Assembly: GCA_964530625.1 (NCBI GenBank)
Contig: CAZHAK010000004.1
Location: 1-64,000 of the forward strand
DNA length: 64,000 nucleotides
DNA from: JABWCQ01 sp964530625
Lineage (GTDB): Bacteria; Electryoneota; RPQS01
Direction of reading: 5' to 3'
Shown here: positions 1 to 7,539 of the stretch, in pieces
Layout: each line of letters starts with the position of its first letter
Numbering within the stretch: position 1 is the first letter of the stretch
Notes under the pieces: model-generated
The model's database searches: none
What the model saw: only the letters and a program-made list of their open reading frames with translations
Told to the model about the DNA's origin: nothing
Translations under genes and position numbers: made by a program

Positions 1-1865
1 TCGTTCATTAGAGTCGTGACTTCTTCACCGAGCACATTATAGATTTTCAGTGTCACTCTTGCGGATTGCGCAAGGTCGAATTGAATCGTCGTGCTGGGAT
101 TGAACGGATTAGGATAGTTCTGATACAACGTGAACTGATTGGGCAGACTGGGGCGCTCGTCGGATGAGCTTGTGACCAGCGGCGGCATGTCCGTCGAGTC
201 CACGTGGAAGACCGGCCAATCGTTTTGCCAGAGCGGCATGTTCGGAATCTCGTTGATGTTGATGCGCTGATAGTGCACCGGGTTCAGCGTCGGTGTTCCG
301 GTCGGATTCGTGCCTACGGCGCCGCCGGCATCGAGATCAAACACGTAGCTCATGTGCAAGTAACCTTCGCCGTTATCATAAGTCACGGTTTCGGCAAGTG
401 TGGCGTCACGTTCGTGTGCGCTTTGTCCGACTGGCATGAACGGACCGGGATTGGTGTTGGTCACGTTAACTGCTTGCGTCCAGGCTACGCCGTCGTTCCA
501 GGACTTGCTGACCCAAACATCCTGCATCGGAATACCAATGTTGGACCAGCTTGTCGTATCCGCGAGCACGAAACAGCAATAGAGATGCCCGGTCGCAGGA
601 TCAATGGCCAGATTAGGTCTTTGCAGAGCATATTGCCAGTCGCCCAGGTCGTCCGCCCAATTGGTGTCGCCGTATTGCGAGGTCAGGGCGTAGATTGGCG
701 AGACATAACCGTTATCGCTGCCCCAGTGCCAGATTTGCGAGGAGTATCTTGAGATCGTGCCTTCGAGCGCGTAGTAGTGAGTCGTCATGAAGGCGATGTG
801 AATGTCGTCATCTTCATCCAGAATCAACGACATATCGGTGTAGACTCTGAAGGTGTCGTTGTCGCAGTCGAGCGTATCTCCGGACGCGCAATCTTCATCG
901 GGATAGATGAAGTTTGTAATGTTCACTTCGGGTGCCCAGTTTTCGCCGCCGTCTTCGGAAATTGAATAGACGATATCATTGTTGTATTGAGTCGGATCGC
1001 CTGCGAGGTCATCGCGGCTCTTGGACCAAGCCATGACAACACGGTCGGAAATTGCACTGCGTGAACAGGCGATATCGGGGGCAATCACCATCACTGTATC
1101 CATTTCCTGGAAGCAGTTGTTGCCACCCAGTTGATCCCAAAGAATCTGAACTCCGAAACCGTCTTGAAAAACCGGCGTTCCGCGTGAATAGTAGATACGT
1201 TGCGGATCTCCGGCTACTCCGCTGAGCGGATTCTCGGTGGAGGCGACGTGCAGGATTCCATCGGTGCTGATAGCGATCTTCGGCCAAATAATCTCAAGGT
1301 CTTGCCCGCTCTCACCGCGATAGCAGGGTTCAAAGGACGTGTAGGCTCCTGCTCTGGCTATCAGGTCGAGCGAAACCGCCGTGTGGGCAGTTGCATTGGG
1401 TCCCAGTTCTTGATGAAAGGCAGGAAAGAAATAACCGTCGGGCAATGTCGCCCCTGACACATAGCCGCCTCGCGATCCGCCGTCTACTTGACCCTCAAAT
1501 ATCGTAAACTCCTGAGTCGAGGGATCCCAGACATTGTAGTAGACATGTCGTGTCACGGACGCGGCATCCAGGCCGTTCATCCAGGTGATATGCACAAAGC
1601 CAAGATCATCGACACTAATCATCTTGCCTGCGGTACCGTTGTGCTGATAGTCATACCATGTATTACCGGCGACGTACGCGGTCCCGACCAGATCATCCAA
1701 CGCATCGCGGTGGGGACCATACGTTGCTGGATCGGGAATGTGCTGAAAAGTTGGTTGTTCGCGGCCGTCAATGGGTTTTACGTTTCGAATGGGCTTTGTG
1801 GCTGATGTTGCCCATCCTAATTGGACCACTGCGAACATGCAAAGAACGAGAGCAAACCGCTTCAT
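1..1865 (-). CDS. Secreted Asp-box protein with C-terminal sorting domain (3' end cut by window)
   Basis: The frame is open from an ATG at 1865 to the window edge, about 621 residues, so the last residues are missing. Residues 1-20 form a clear signal peptide (MKRFALVLCMF...GWA). The middle has BNR/Asp-box-like stretches (SEDGGENW near the centre, NDGVAWTQ further on) and repeats of the kind D..G..HI.W, which suggests a sialidase-like beta-propeller; that fold is inferred. The visible C-terminus has NYPNPFNPSTTIQFDL and KIYNVLGEEVTTL, the FlgD-like type IX sorting domain. A strong Shine-Dalgarno (AGGAGG) lies just before the ATG. Probably a secreted or surface protein; its substrate is unknown. 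Confidence 0.85.
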   Translation of the reverse strand, partial: MKRFALVLCMFAVVQLGWATSATKPIRNVKPIDGREQPTFQHIPDPATYGPHRDALDDLVGTAYVAGNTWYDYQHNGTAGKMISVDDLGFVHITWMNGLDAASVTRHVYYNVWDPSTQEFTIFEGQVDGGSRGGYVSGATLPDGYFFPAFHQELGPNATAHTAVSLDLIARAGAYTSFEPCYRGESGQDLEIIWPKIAISTDGILHVASTENPLSGVAGDPQRIYYSRGTPVFQDGFGVQILWDQLGGNNCFQEMDTVMVIAPDIACSRSAISDRVVMAWSKSRDDLAGDPTQYNNDIVYSISEDGGENWAPEVNITNFIYPDEDCASGDTLDCDNDTFRVYTDMSLILDEDDDIHIAFMTTHYYALEGTISRYSSQIWHWGSDNGYVSPIYALTSQYGDTNWADDLGDWQYALQRPNLAIDPATGHLYCCFVLADTTSWSNIGIPMQDVWVSKSWNDGVAWTQAVNVTNTNPGPFMPVGQSAHERDATLAETVTYDNGEGYLHMSYVFDLDAGGAVGTNPTGTPTLNPVHYQRININEIPNMPLWQNDWPVFHVDSTDMPPLVTSSSDERPSLPNQFTLYQNYPNPFNPSTTIQFDLAQSARVTLKIYNVLGEEVTTLMN

Positions 1866-2072
1866 ACTGACCTCCTGCTTGGTTTGCCCGGGAGATTGTG
1901 CCCACCAAGACACAGTTGTTGAACAAGCAAATGCTGTGCTACGTGCATACCTCACTGTTAAATAATTATTAAATAAAAATTAAACCATCTTATACTTGCG
2001 AGAAATGTATGCATTATTTGCGTTCTTATTAAACGTTTCTTGCACTGGTCTGTGTAGTTCAGATGTTTTTGA

Positions 2073-2145
2073 GCAAAAAAAGACGGCCCAAGGGGAGAAA
2101 GGGCCGCCTAAACGAAGTTGGAGTTGCGCCTGACTCCAACTTTCG
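2073..2145 (-). ncRNA. Candidate small RNA: two hairpins ending in a U-tract
   Basis: On the minus strand, after the terminator of the upstream gene, comes a perfect 8-bp stem (GTTGGAGT/ACTCCAAC, 2117-2140). It is followed by a second 8-bp GC-rich stem (GGCGGCCC/GGGCCGTC, 2075-2109) and seven Ts. A hairpin plus an intrinsic terminator downstream of an already terminated gene is the usual form of a small RNA. It could instead be a backup terminator. I see no convincing promoter. Confidence 0.25.
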
Positions 2146-2192
2146 GAAAAATCTCTATTTTTTCGTCGTCTTTCTCTCGTGAAGTCCAACTC

Positions 2193-2228
2193 AAAAAAAA
2201 CGACTGAGTTAAATTTACTCAGCCGTTT
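2193..2228 (-). terminator. Intrinsic terminator of the Crp/Fnr operon
   Basis: On the minus strand, CGGCTGAGT and AACTCAGTCG pair around an AAATTT loop and are followed by eight Ts. It lies about 30 bases after the stop of the regulator gene ending at 2257. Confidence 0.8.
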
Positions 2229-2256
2229 TCGAAATTACTGTGATGTACTCACACAA

Positions 2257-2946
2257 TCACGAAGATTGCCCTGCGTACATCCGGAGCATGTTTTCGTTGC
2301 GTATCTGCACCCGCCCGCGACCCAGTTCGACTGCGCCGGACTTTTCCAGCTCTTTCAGGAGCCTGCTGATGACTTCGCGAGCGGATCCCAATTCGTCCGC
2401 GATCTGGCCATGCGTGATTTGCAGCGTCTGCGAAAACCCGTCCGCTGAGAACTTGTTCAGCAGGAACGCGGCAATCCGGCGATCCATGCGCGCAAAGGTC
2501 AATTCTTCGATCAGATACAACAGATGCACCATCTTTTTGTGCATCATTTCGTTGAAAAATGCGCGCATCGCTGGGAATTCCTCGATCCACTTCCGTATCT
2601 GTGCCGGGCTGTAATAAACAAATCGCAACGGGTTGCCGGGGATTACGTCCGCGCTGGCCGGATAGACCTGATTGTTCATCACACACGACATCGTCATCAC
2701 GCAGCTTTCGCCCGCCCCGACGTTGTAGAGTGTTACTTCGCGTCTTCCGCCGCCGTGCTTGAAGACACGGATGCCGCCTGAGCCGATAAACGGCACAACT
2801 TGGCAGATGTCACCCACACTGAATATCCGGGCGCCCCCGGGGATTTCCATCGTTTGCCCTTCATCGAGCATCGCTTGCCGCAGCTCGGGAGCCGCAACAT
2901 TGTAGACATCGAACAGCGAGAGAACCTGGTGCTTGTTCATGATCAT
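2257..2946 (-). CDS. Crp/Fnr-family transcriptional regulator (second of tandem pair)
   Basis: 229 residues, the usual length of the family. Residues 1-120 form a cyclic-nucleotide-binding-type beta-roll (IPGGARIFSVGD, RVFKHGGGRREVTLYNV). Residues 165-215 form the winged helix-turn-helix (HGQIADELGSAREVISRLLKEL). The sensory domain has two Cys in a GESCxMTxSC arrangement shared with the neighbouring paralogue; there is no N-terminal Fe-S Cys cluster like that of FNR. The gene follows the paralogue by 33 bases, and an intrinsic terminator closes the unit. The signal and targets cannot be read from the sequence. Confidence 0.92.
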   Translation of the reverse strand: MIMNKHQVLSLFDVYNVAAPELRQAMLDEGQTMEIPGGARIFSVGDICQVVPFIGSGGIRVFKHGGGRREVTLYNVGAGESCVMTMSCVMNNQVYPASADVIPGNPLRFVYYSPAQIRKWIEEFPAMRAFFNEMMHKKMVHLLYLIEELTFARMDRRIAAFLLNKFSADGFSQTLQITHGQIADELGSAREVISRLLKELEKSGAVELGRGRVQIRNENMLRMYAGQSS

Positions 2947-2979
2947 CTCCTTTGAAATACTTACAGGGATGTAAAAACA

Positions 2980-3666
2980 CTATGCCAACTCTCCCGCAAA
3001 TGCCCGCAGCAAACGCTCGTTGGTCATGCGCACACGACCACGGCCCAGCTCCAATGCACCCGCCTTTTCAAACTCTTTGAGTAACCGACTCACTACTTCA
3101 CGGGCTGTCCCAAGCTCGTCGGCGATCTGCTCGTGTGTGATGTGAATACTCCGTAAAAAAGTCCCTTCTCCTGTGAATTTTTCGATTAAAAAGTTTGCAA
3201 TCCTATGATCCATTTTGCCAAACGTAATTTCTTCGATCAAGGCCATCATATCGGCGATACGGAGGCTCATCATCATGAAGACGTAATCCCGCACGACCTG
3301 ATACTCGTGTACCCAGGTGTAAAATACTTCCGGTGGAATGATCGCCACTTCAACCGGGTGTTCATTTTCAACCACTGCGGTCGCCGGATAGCGCTGGCCC
3401 GTCAAGACACAAGACGCCGTGAGGATACAGCTTTCCGCAGAGCGAACATGATAGAGCGTGATTTCCCGGCCGCCGTCGTTGCGTTTGAAGACGCGAATAC
3501 TGCCGTCGCCGACAAAGGCCACGCGCTGGCATACGTCGCCCTCACGATAGACTTCCGTGCCGCCATCCAATGTTGCCGTTTGGGCGTGAGAAAGTATTTC
3601 CTTCTGCAGCGTGGAGGGAGCGTCGTGATAGAACGCAAACTGAGACAGTATGTTATGAGAATCCAT
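2980..3666 (-). CDS. Crp/Fnr-family transcriptional regulator (first of tandem pair)
   Basis: 228 residues. The beta-roll sensory domain is at 1-120 (DGGTEVYREGD, RVFKRNDGGREITLYHV) and the DNA-binding domain near 165-215 (HEQIADELGTAREVVSRLLKEF). It is clearly paralogous to the gene at 2257, including the paired cysteines (AESCILTASC). The start ATG is 10 bases downstream of the rarA stop, so the order rarA, regulator 1, regulator 2 looks like one transcription unit. The close paralogy suggests a local duplication followed by divergence of the sensory domains. Confidence 0.92.
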   Translation of the reverse strand: MDSHNILSQFAFYHDAPSTLQKEILSHAQTATLDGGTEVYREGDVCQRVAFVGDGSIRVFKRNDGGREITLYHVRSAESCILTASCVLTGQRYPATAVVENEHPVEVAIIPPEVFYTWVHEYQVVRDYVFMMMSLRIADMMALIEEITFGKMDHRIANFLIEKFTGEGTFLRSIHITHEQIADELGTAREVVSRLLKEFEKAGALELGRGRVRMTNERLLRAFAGELA

Positions 3667-3676
3667 GATCGCTTTT

Positions 3677-4975
3677 CTAAGACTTGCGCCGCTTTGCCCA
3701 CCACCGCGTCAAGCGCTCGGACAGCTCCTGCTCACGGCCCTGGTCGGACGGTTCATAAAACAATTTGTGGCGATGCTCCGGCGGCAGATTCTCCGACTCG
3801 GAGAAGTGCCCCGGTAAATCGTGGGGATAAATATAACCTTTGCCGTAGCCCTCTTTTTTCATCAGCCCTGTGACCGGATTTCTGAGGTGCATTGGGACCG
3901 GGGCAGGAGACTGTTCCTGCTTGACCGCCTCGATTGCTTTCCCAATTCCGGCATAGGCCGAGTTGGACTTGGGGGAGCTTGCCAGATAGGTCGCGCATTG
4001 AGCTAAAACAATCCGAGCTTCAGGCATGCCGATCGCGTGAACGGCTGAGTAGCAAGAGGTGGCCAAGACCAGTCCGTTGGGATTGGCGTTGCCGATGTCC
4101 TCACTTGCTAAGATAATTAATCTTCGTGCGATAAACAACGGATCTTCGCCGGATTCCAGCATTCTGGCCATGTAATAGAGGGCGGCATCCGGGTCACTTG
4201 CCCGGACGGACTTGATAAAGGCTGAAATCGTGTCATAATGTTGATCGCCAGCCTTGTCATAGCGAGGCATCCGCTTCAGCGCCGCCTGTTCGACCAAAGA
4301 TCGGGTGATCAGTTTATGTCCGTTGTTCGGCTCGGTGATTTGTCCGGCAAGCTCGAGAGCGTTGAAAAGCGCTCGCGCATCACCACCCGAGAGAGTCAGT
4401 AACGCATCCACAGCATCGTCATCCACGGCGACTTTTTCGCGCAACAACTCCGCATCGCTATCCAAGGCCCGCTTCAACAACTCTCGAAGGTGATCCGCAG
4501 TCAGCGAGTTCAGGCGCAACACGCGTGCTCGTGACAAAAGAGGCGAAATAACTTCGAAAGATGGGTTTTCAGTTGTCGCGCCTAAGAGAGTGACTGTTCC
4601 ATCTTCGACGGCGTGGAGGAGTGCGTCTTGTTGGGACTTTGACCAGCGATGAATTTCGTCCACGAACAACAACGTGCGCTGTCCGGCCTCGCGCCTTAAA
4701 GAGGCTGCTTCGAGTTGCTTACGCAGCTCTTGAACCCCTGTAGCAACCGCCGAAATAGGGACAAAGACGTAGTCCAGAGTCGCCGCGAGGATTCGAGCCA
4801 GCGTCGTCTTACCCGTCCCGGGATCGCCCCAGAAAATCAGGCTGGGAATCGAGCCGCTGGCGACCAGCCGAGTGAGCAAGGCTCCTTCGGCCAGCAAGTG
4901 CTCTTGCCCCACATAACCTGCGAAGGTCGTGGGTCTCATCCGTTCGGCGAGAGGACTCTGGTTTGTAACTGCCAT
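3677..4975 (-). CDS. rarA: Replication-associated recombination protein A (MgsA/RarA AAA+ ATPase)
   Basis: 432 residues, typical of RarA. N-terminal RPTTFAGYVGQEHLL is the family opening. Walker A is GDPGTGKTT (about 51-59) and Walker B is LLFVDEIHRWSKSQQDALL (about 103-121). Sensor 1 is GATTENPSFEV and an arginine-finger region follows (SRARVLRL). The C-terminal part carries the tetramerisation domain and the conserved GYGKGYIYPHD and YEPSDQGREQE stretches. RarA acts at stalled replication forks with SSB and clamp-loader components. It heads a minus-strand unit with two Crp/Fnr regulators; a functional link to them is not evident. Confidence 0.95.
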   Translation of the reverse strand: MAVTNQSPLAERMRPTTFAGYVGQEHLLAEGALLTRLVASGSIPSLIFWGDPGTGKTTLARILAATLDYVFVPISAVATGVQELRKQLEAASLRREAGQRTLLFVDEIHRWSKSQQDALLHAVEDGTVTLLGATTENPSFEVISPLLSRARVLRLNSLTADHLRELLKRALDSDAELLREKVAVDDDAVDALLTLSGGDARALFNALELAGQITEPNNGHKLITRSLVEQAALKRMPRYDKAGDQHYDTISAFIKSVRASDPDAALYYMARMLESGEDPLFIARRLIILASEDIGNANPNGLVLATSCYSAVHAIGMPEARIVLAQCATYLASSPKSNSAYAGIGKAIEAVKQEQSPAPVPMHLRNPVTGLMKKEGYGKGYIYPHDLPGHFSESENLPPEHRHKLFYEPSDQGREQELSERLTRWWAKRRKS

Positions 4976-4992
4976 TTCAGAATTTAACCAAT

Positions 4993-5018
4993 GAAAACGC
5001 CGGATGCAATCCGGCGCT
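4993..5018 (-). terminator. Intrinsic terminator after the ClpX-like operon
   Basis: On the minus strand, GCGCCGGAT and ATCCGGCG form a stem around TGC and are followed by TTTTC. It lies 6 bases after the stop at 5024 and before the rarA start, so it separates the two units. Confidence 0.7.
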
Positions 5019-5023
5019 CAAGA

Positions 5024-5545
5024 TCAGAAACCATATGAAAAGGCTGCGCCGGGGTGTTCAAACCAGACCCAGATGGCGGTTAGTCCCCAGCCGTGGCCGC
5101 TGTCGTAGTTCAGCATGGCATGCGGTTTACGCCCGTCGTTCATGAGCATCCCGCTGAAATGGTCTACTATGTGCACGGAAGCACCGAAGGGGAAGTTCAG
5201 TCCATCTTCAAACTCGCTGTAGTTCAAAGATACATACGGCGCGACGGAAAGCATGGGTAGTGTCTTGGCCAGAGTCAGGAAGTAGCACTGGTTGCCTTTG
5301 GGAGTGCCGATACGGTCGCTTGACGTGCCGAAACTCAGGTTGGGCCAATAGCGATTTTCGTAAATGATTCTGATGTTGCCGCGAATGCCGATTTCTTCGA
5401 CGACCGGATTAATTTCCAGTCCGGCGTTGACGCGCGGATGAAACAGATAATCCGCAGTGAAGCGCCAGCGGGCACGATCCACGGTCAAGTCGGTAAACCG
5501 CGCACTGAAAGAAAATTTTCTTAAACTACTCGAACCGAGCAGCAC
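5024..5545 (-). CDS. Beta-barrel-like protein of unknown function
   Basis: 173 residues from a GTG start at 5545. The alternating hydrophobic/aromatic pattern (RWRFTADYLFHP, GNIRIIYENRYW, VAPYVSLNYSEF, GWGLTAIWVWF) and the terminal aromatic (SYGF) look like outer-membrane beta strands, but there is no signal peptide at this start. The preceding YHS gene ends in the same frame 22 bases upstream with TGA, and a second TGA stands in frame between them. The protein may therefore be a truncated or shifted gene that once had its own leader. It is the last gene of the ClpX-like unit. Function unknown. Confidence 0.6.
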   Translation of the reverse strand: MLLGSSSLRKFSFSARFTDLTVDRARWRFTADYLFHPRVNAGLEINPVVEEIGIRGNIRIIYENRYWPNLSFGTSSDRIGTPKGNQCYFLTLAKTLPMLSVAPYVSLNYSEFEDGLNFPFGASVHIVDHFSGMLMNDGRKPHAMLNYDSGHGWGLTAIWVWFEHPGAAFSYGF

Positions 5546-5566
5546 ACCCTCGCCGGGTCAGCCGGT

Positions 5567-5830
5567 TCAAGAAGGGACGAGAGTCGCAAAACCGTCGGGT
5601 TCAGGCTCGTCGCTCCAGTTCAGCCAAATCTCAGGATTGCTTAAGAAGGCCGCGCGATGCTCCTCGGTGTCGAAGGCATATTCGATTCCATTGTGATCGG
5701 TGAAGTACGAGAGTGTCTTGGCTGTCGAATCGTCATCAAGAATATCGCACATCATACACGGCAGGAAGAGCAGAGGCTTTTGAGCGAAGGCGGCAGTTGC
5801 GACAAGAAGAGCGAAGAATACTCCGCTCAC
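5567..5830 (-). CDS. Small exported YHS-domain-like protein
   Basis: 87 residues from a GTG that overlaps the stop of the ClpX-like gene (GTGA), so the two are translationally coupled. Residues 1-16 form a signal peptide (MSGVFFALLVATAAFA). A CxxC pair (LPCMMC) follows. Residues 40-72 match the YHS pattern (LSYFTDHNGIEYAFDTEEH...AFLSNPEIWL), a small domain found in metal-associated proteins and next to copper transporters. An exported metal-binding role is an inference from the domain and the CMMC pair. Confidence 0.6.
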   Translation of the reverse strand: MSGVFFALLVATAAFAQKPLLFLPCMMCDILDDDSTAKTLSYFTDHNGIEYAFDTEEHRAAFLSNPEIWLNWSDEPEPDGFATLVPS

Positions 5831-7347
5831 GACTCCCCTCGTTCTGCGTAGGCTTTCTTTATCATGGTGTCCAGGACTTGCTCGGGGTTGGCTAAGACTT
5901 CCGGTGTGACGATCAAGTTTTGCTTGTTGGCGAGTTTCAGGCCGTATTCGTAATTGGAGAACATCTGCTGTAAGCGAAAGACGATCTGCAACGGGTCACG
6001 ATCTAAATTTTCGCGGATCCAGTGTTGCGATGCTTGCGGGATTTCCAAGACGAGGCCGTGTTTTTCCAGAAAGCCCCGTTGGAAGGTGTTGATGGCGTCG
6101 GTGATCAACAATTCTTCGGCGTTCTTAAGCGGGTTTTCAATCAGGTCCACCGTGACTTCAAGTTTACGGATCGTGGACGAGGGAAGCAGTTTTTCAAACT
6201 TGATCAGCGCGCGCTCTACGACTGAGGTTAATCCTCTGGCGCCGATGCCAAGTTTATGAGCGCGCTTGGCGATTTCACGCAGGGCGTCATCCGTGAATTC
6301 CAGCGCTATTCCGTAGGCCGCAAAATCGCGCACCTTGCCTTGAATCACAGCGGAGTGCGGATTGCGCAGGACGTCGTAGAGAGCTTCTTCGCTTAACTCG
6401 GTCAACTGCGCGACCACCGGCAATCGTCCAACGAACTCCGATTCGAAACCGTATTGAATCAAGTCCATGGTGTTGGAGCGCTTGATCAGGTCTGAATCCT
6501 GAGTGGGAATATCTCCCGCGTGGGAAAAACCCATCGTGCCTTTGGCCATTCGGCGGCGAATAATTTCGGGCAGACCGGAGAACGCGCCCGACACGATGAA
6601 GAGCATGTTCTTGGTCGAGACTTTTTTGCGCACGGCTTTGCCCTTGCGCTGGGTCTCCATCACGGCTTCCATTTGACTTGCTAAATCGTGAGGTGTGCGC
6701 AAGTCCACTTCCGTGTCTTCCATCAGTTTCAAGAGCGCGCGCTGGACACCTGTGCGTGAGACGTCGGGGCCGACGATGTTGCCTGCGGCGGCAATCTTGT
6801 CAATTTCATCCACGTAGATGATTCCGTATTCGGCAAGCTGAAGATCGCCGCCCGCTTCGCGGACAAGATCGCGGACAAGATCATCCACGTCTCCTCCAAC
6901 GTAACCGGTCTCGGAAAATTTCGTGGCATCGCCTTTGACAAAAGGGACGCCGATCTTCTCGGCAATCAACTTCACGATATATGTTTTGCCGACACCGGTC
7001 GGTCCGATCATCAAAATATTTGACTTGATGCGCCCGACGGACGGCTCGCTGGTGGGATGTTCACTTTCCCATTTGCGGCGATGAAAATGCGTGCAGATTT
7101 TCGTGGCCAGTACTTCCACGGCCTCATCCTGATGCACGACATATTGCCGTAAATAGGCTTCAAGCTCCGTGGGTCGGAGAGTAAAATCAATCCCGCTTAC
7201 GCTGTCGGCGGGTGGCTTGGCTTCAGTTCCCTCGTGAGGAACATTCAGGTCGTATTCAGCCACGGCTACGTTGTCGCCATAGCGCTCTTTTAGAAATTCA
7301 CCGATCTCTTCTCGAATCTTATCCGTATTTGGTGGTATTTTAGACAT
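5827..7347 (-). CDS. ClpX-like AAA+ unfoldase without zinc-binding domain
   Basis: 506 residues, longer than ClpX (about 420). Walker A is GPTGVGKTYIV, the GYVG pore loop is in SETGYVGGDVDD, Walker B is IIYVDEIDKI, and RTGVQRALLKLMEDTEV is a ClpX signature. The four-Cys zinc domain of ClpX is absent; residues 1-55 instead form an unrelated charged lead. GTMGFSHAGD stands where ClpX has its IGF loop for ClpP docking, so ClpP binding remains possible. The C-terminus extends about 90 residues beyond the usual ClpX end. It leads a unit with an exported YHS protein and a barrel-like protein. No clpP is in the window. HslU is encoded separately, so this is not HslU. Confidence 0.85.
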   Translation of the reverse strand: MSKIPPNTDKIREEIGEFLKERYGDNVAVAEYDLNVPHEGTEAKPPADSVSGIDFTLRPTELEAYLRQYVVHQDEAVEVLATKICTHFHRRKWESEHPTSEPSVGRIKSNILMIGPTGVGKTYIVKLIAEKIGVPFVKGDATKFSETGYVGGDVDDLVRDLVREAGGDLQLAEYGIIYVDEIDKIAAAGNIVGPDVSRTGVQRALLKLMEDTEVDLRTPHDLASQMEAVMETQRKGKAVRKKVSTKNMLFIVSGAFSGLPEIIRRRMAKGTMGFSHAGDIPTQDSDLIKRSNTMDLIQYGFESEFVGRLPVVAQLTELSEEALYDVLRNPHSAVIQGKVRDFAAYGIALEFTDDALREIAKRAHKLGIGARGLTSVVERALIKFEKLLPSSTIRKLEVTVDLIENPLKNAEELLITDAINTFQRGFLEKHGLVLEIPQASQHWIRENLDRDPLQIVFRLQQMFSNYEYGLKLANKQNLIVTPEVLANPEQVLDTMIKKAYAERGES

Positions 7348-7539
7348 TGCTTCCTTTGGTTTGTTAGCCGAGAGGACTCTCTACGGCGATATAATTATTG
7401 AACAAATTTCTATACCCCATAGTTCCTTCAACTCCTGTAAATATAAGCATCAGGCCGGCCAAATGCGACACTTTTGGTCTTTTTTTGAGAATAATGGGCG
7501 GCTTGCACCTCTTCCGCCTCTTTTGTATCTTCTAAATCT

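Larger units (their letters stand above)
1866..2256. other. Intergenic region with AT-rich promoter stretch and three hairpins
   Basis: About 390 bases lie between the secreted-protein gene and the first Crp/Fnr gene, both on the minus strand. 1955-1995 is very AT-rich and probably holds the promoter of the gene at 1-1865. 2075-2226 holds three stem-loops, two followed by U-tracts on the minus strand (listed separately). No coding signal is convincing. Confidence 0.6.

Noticed and set aside
204..752. Long plus-strand open frames over 204-1965
   Set aside because: They are antisense to the secreted-protein gene on the minus strand, which has a signal peptide, AGGAGG and a sorting domain; the plus frames show no family features.
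5567..5569. TGA at the end of the YHS gene as selenocysteine
   Set aside because: A second TGA follows three codons later in the same frame, the context has no Cys-type motif, and no hairpin like the ones at 37380 and 38548 follows.
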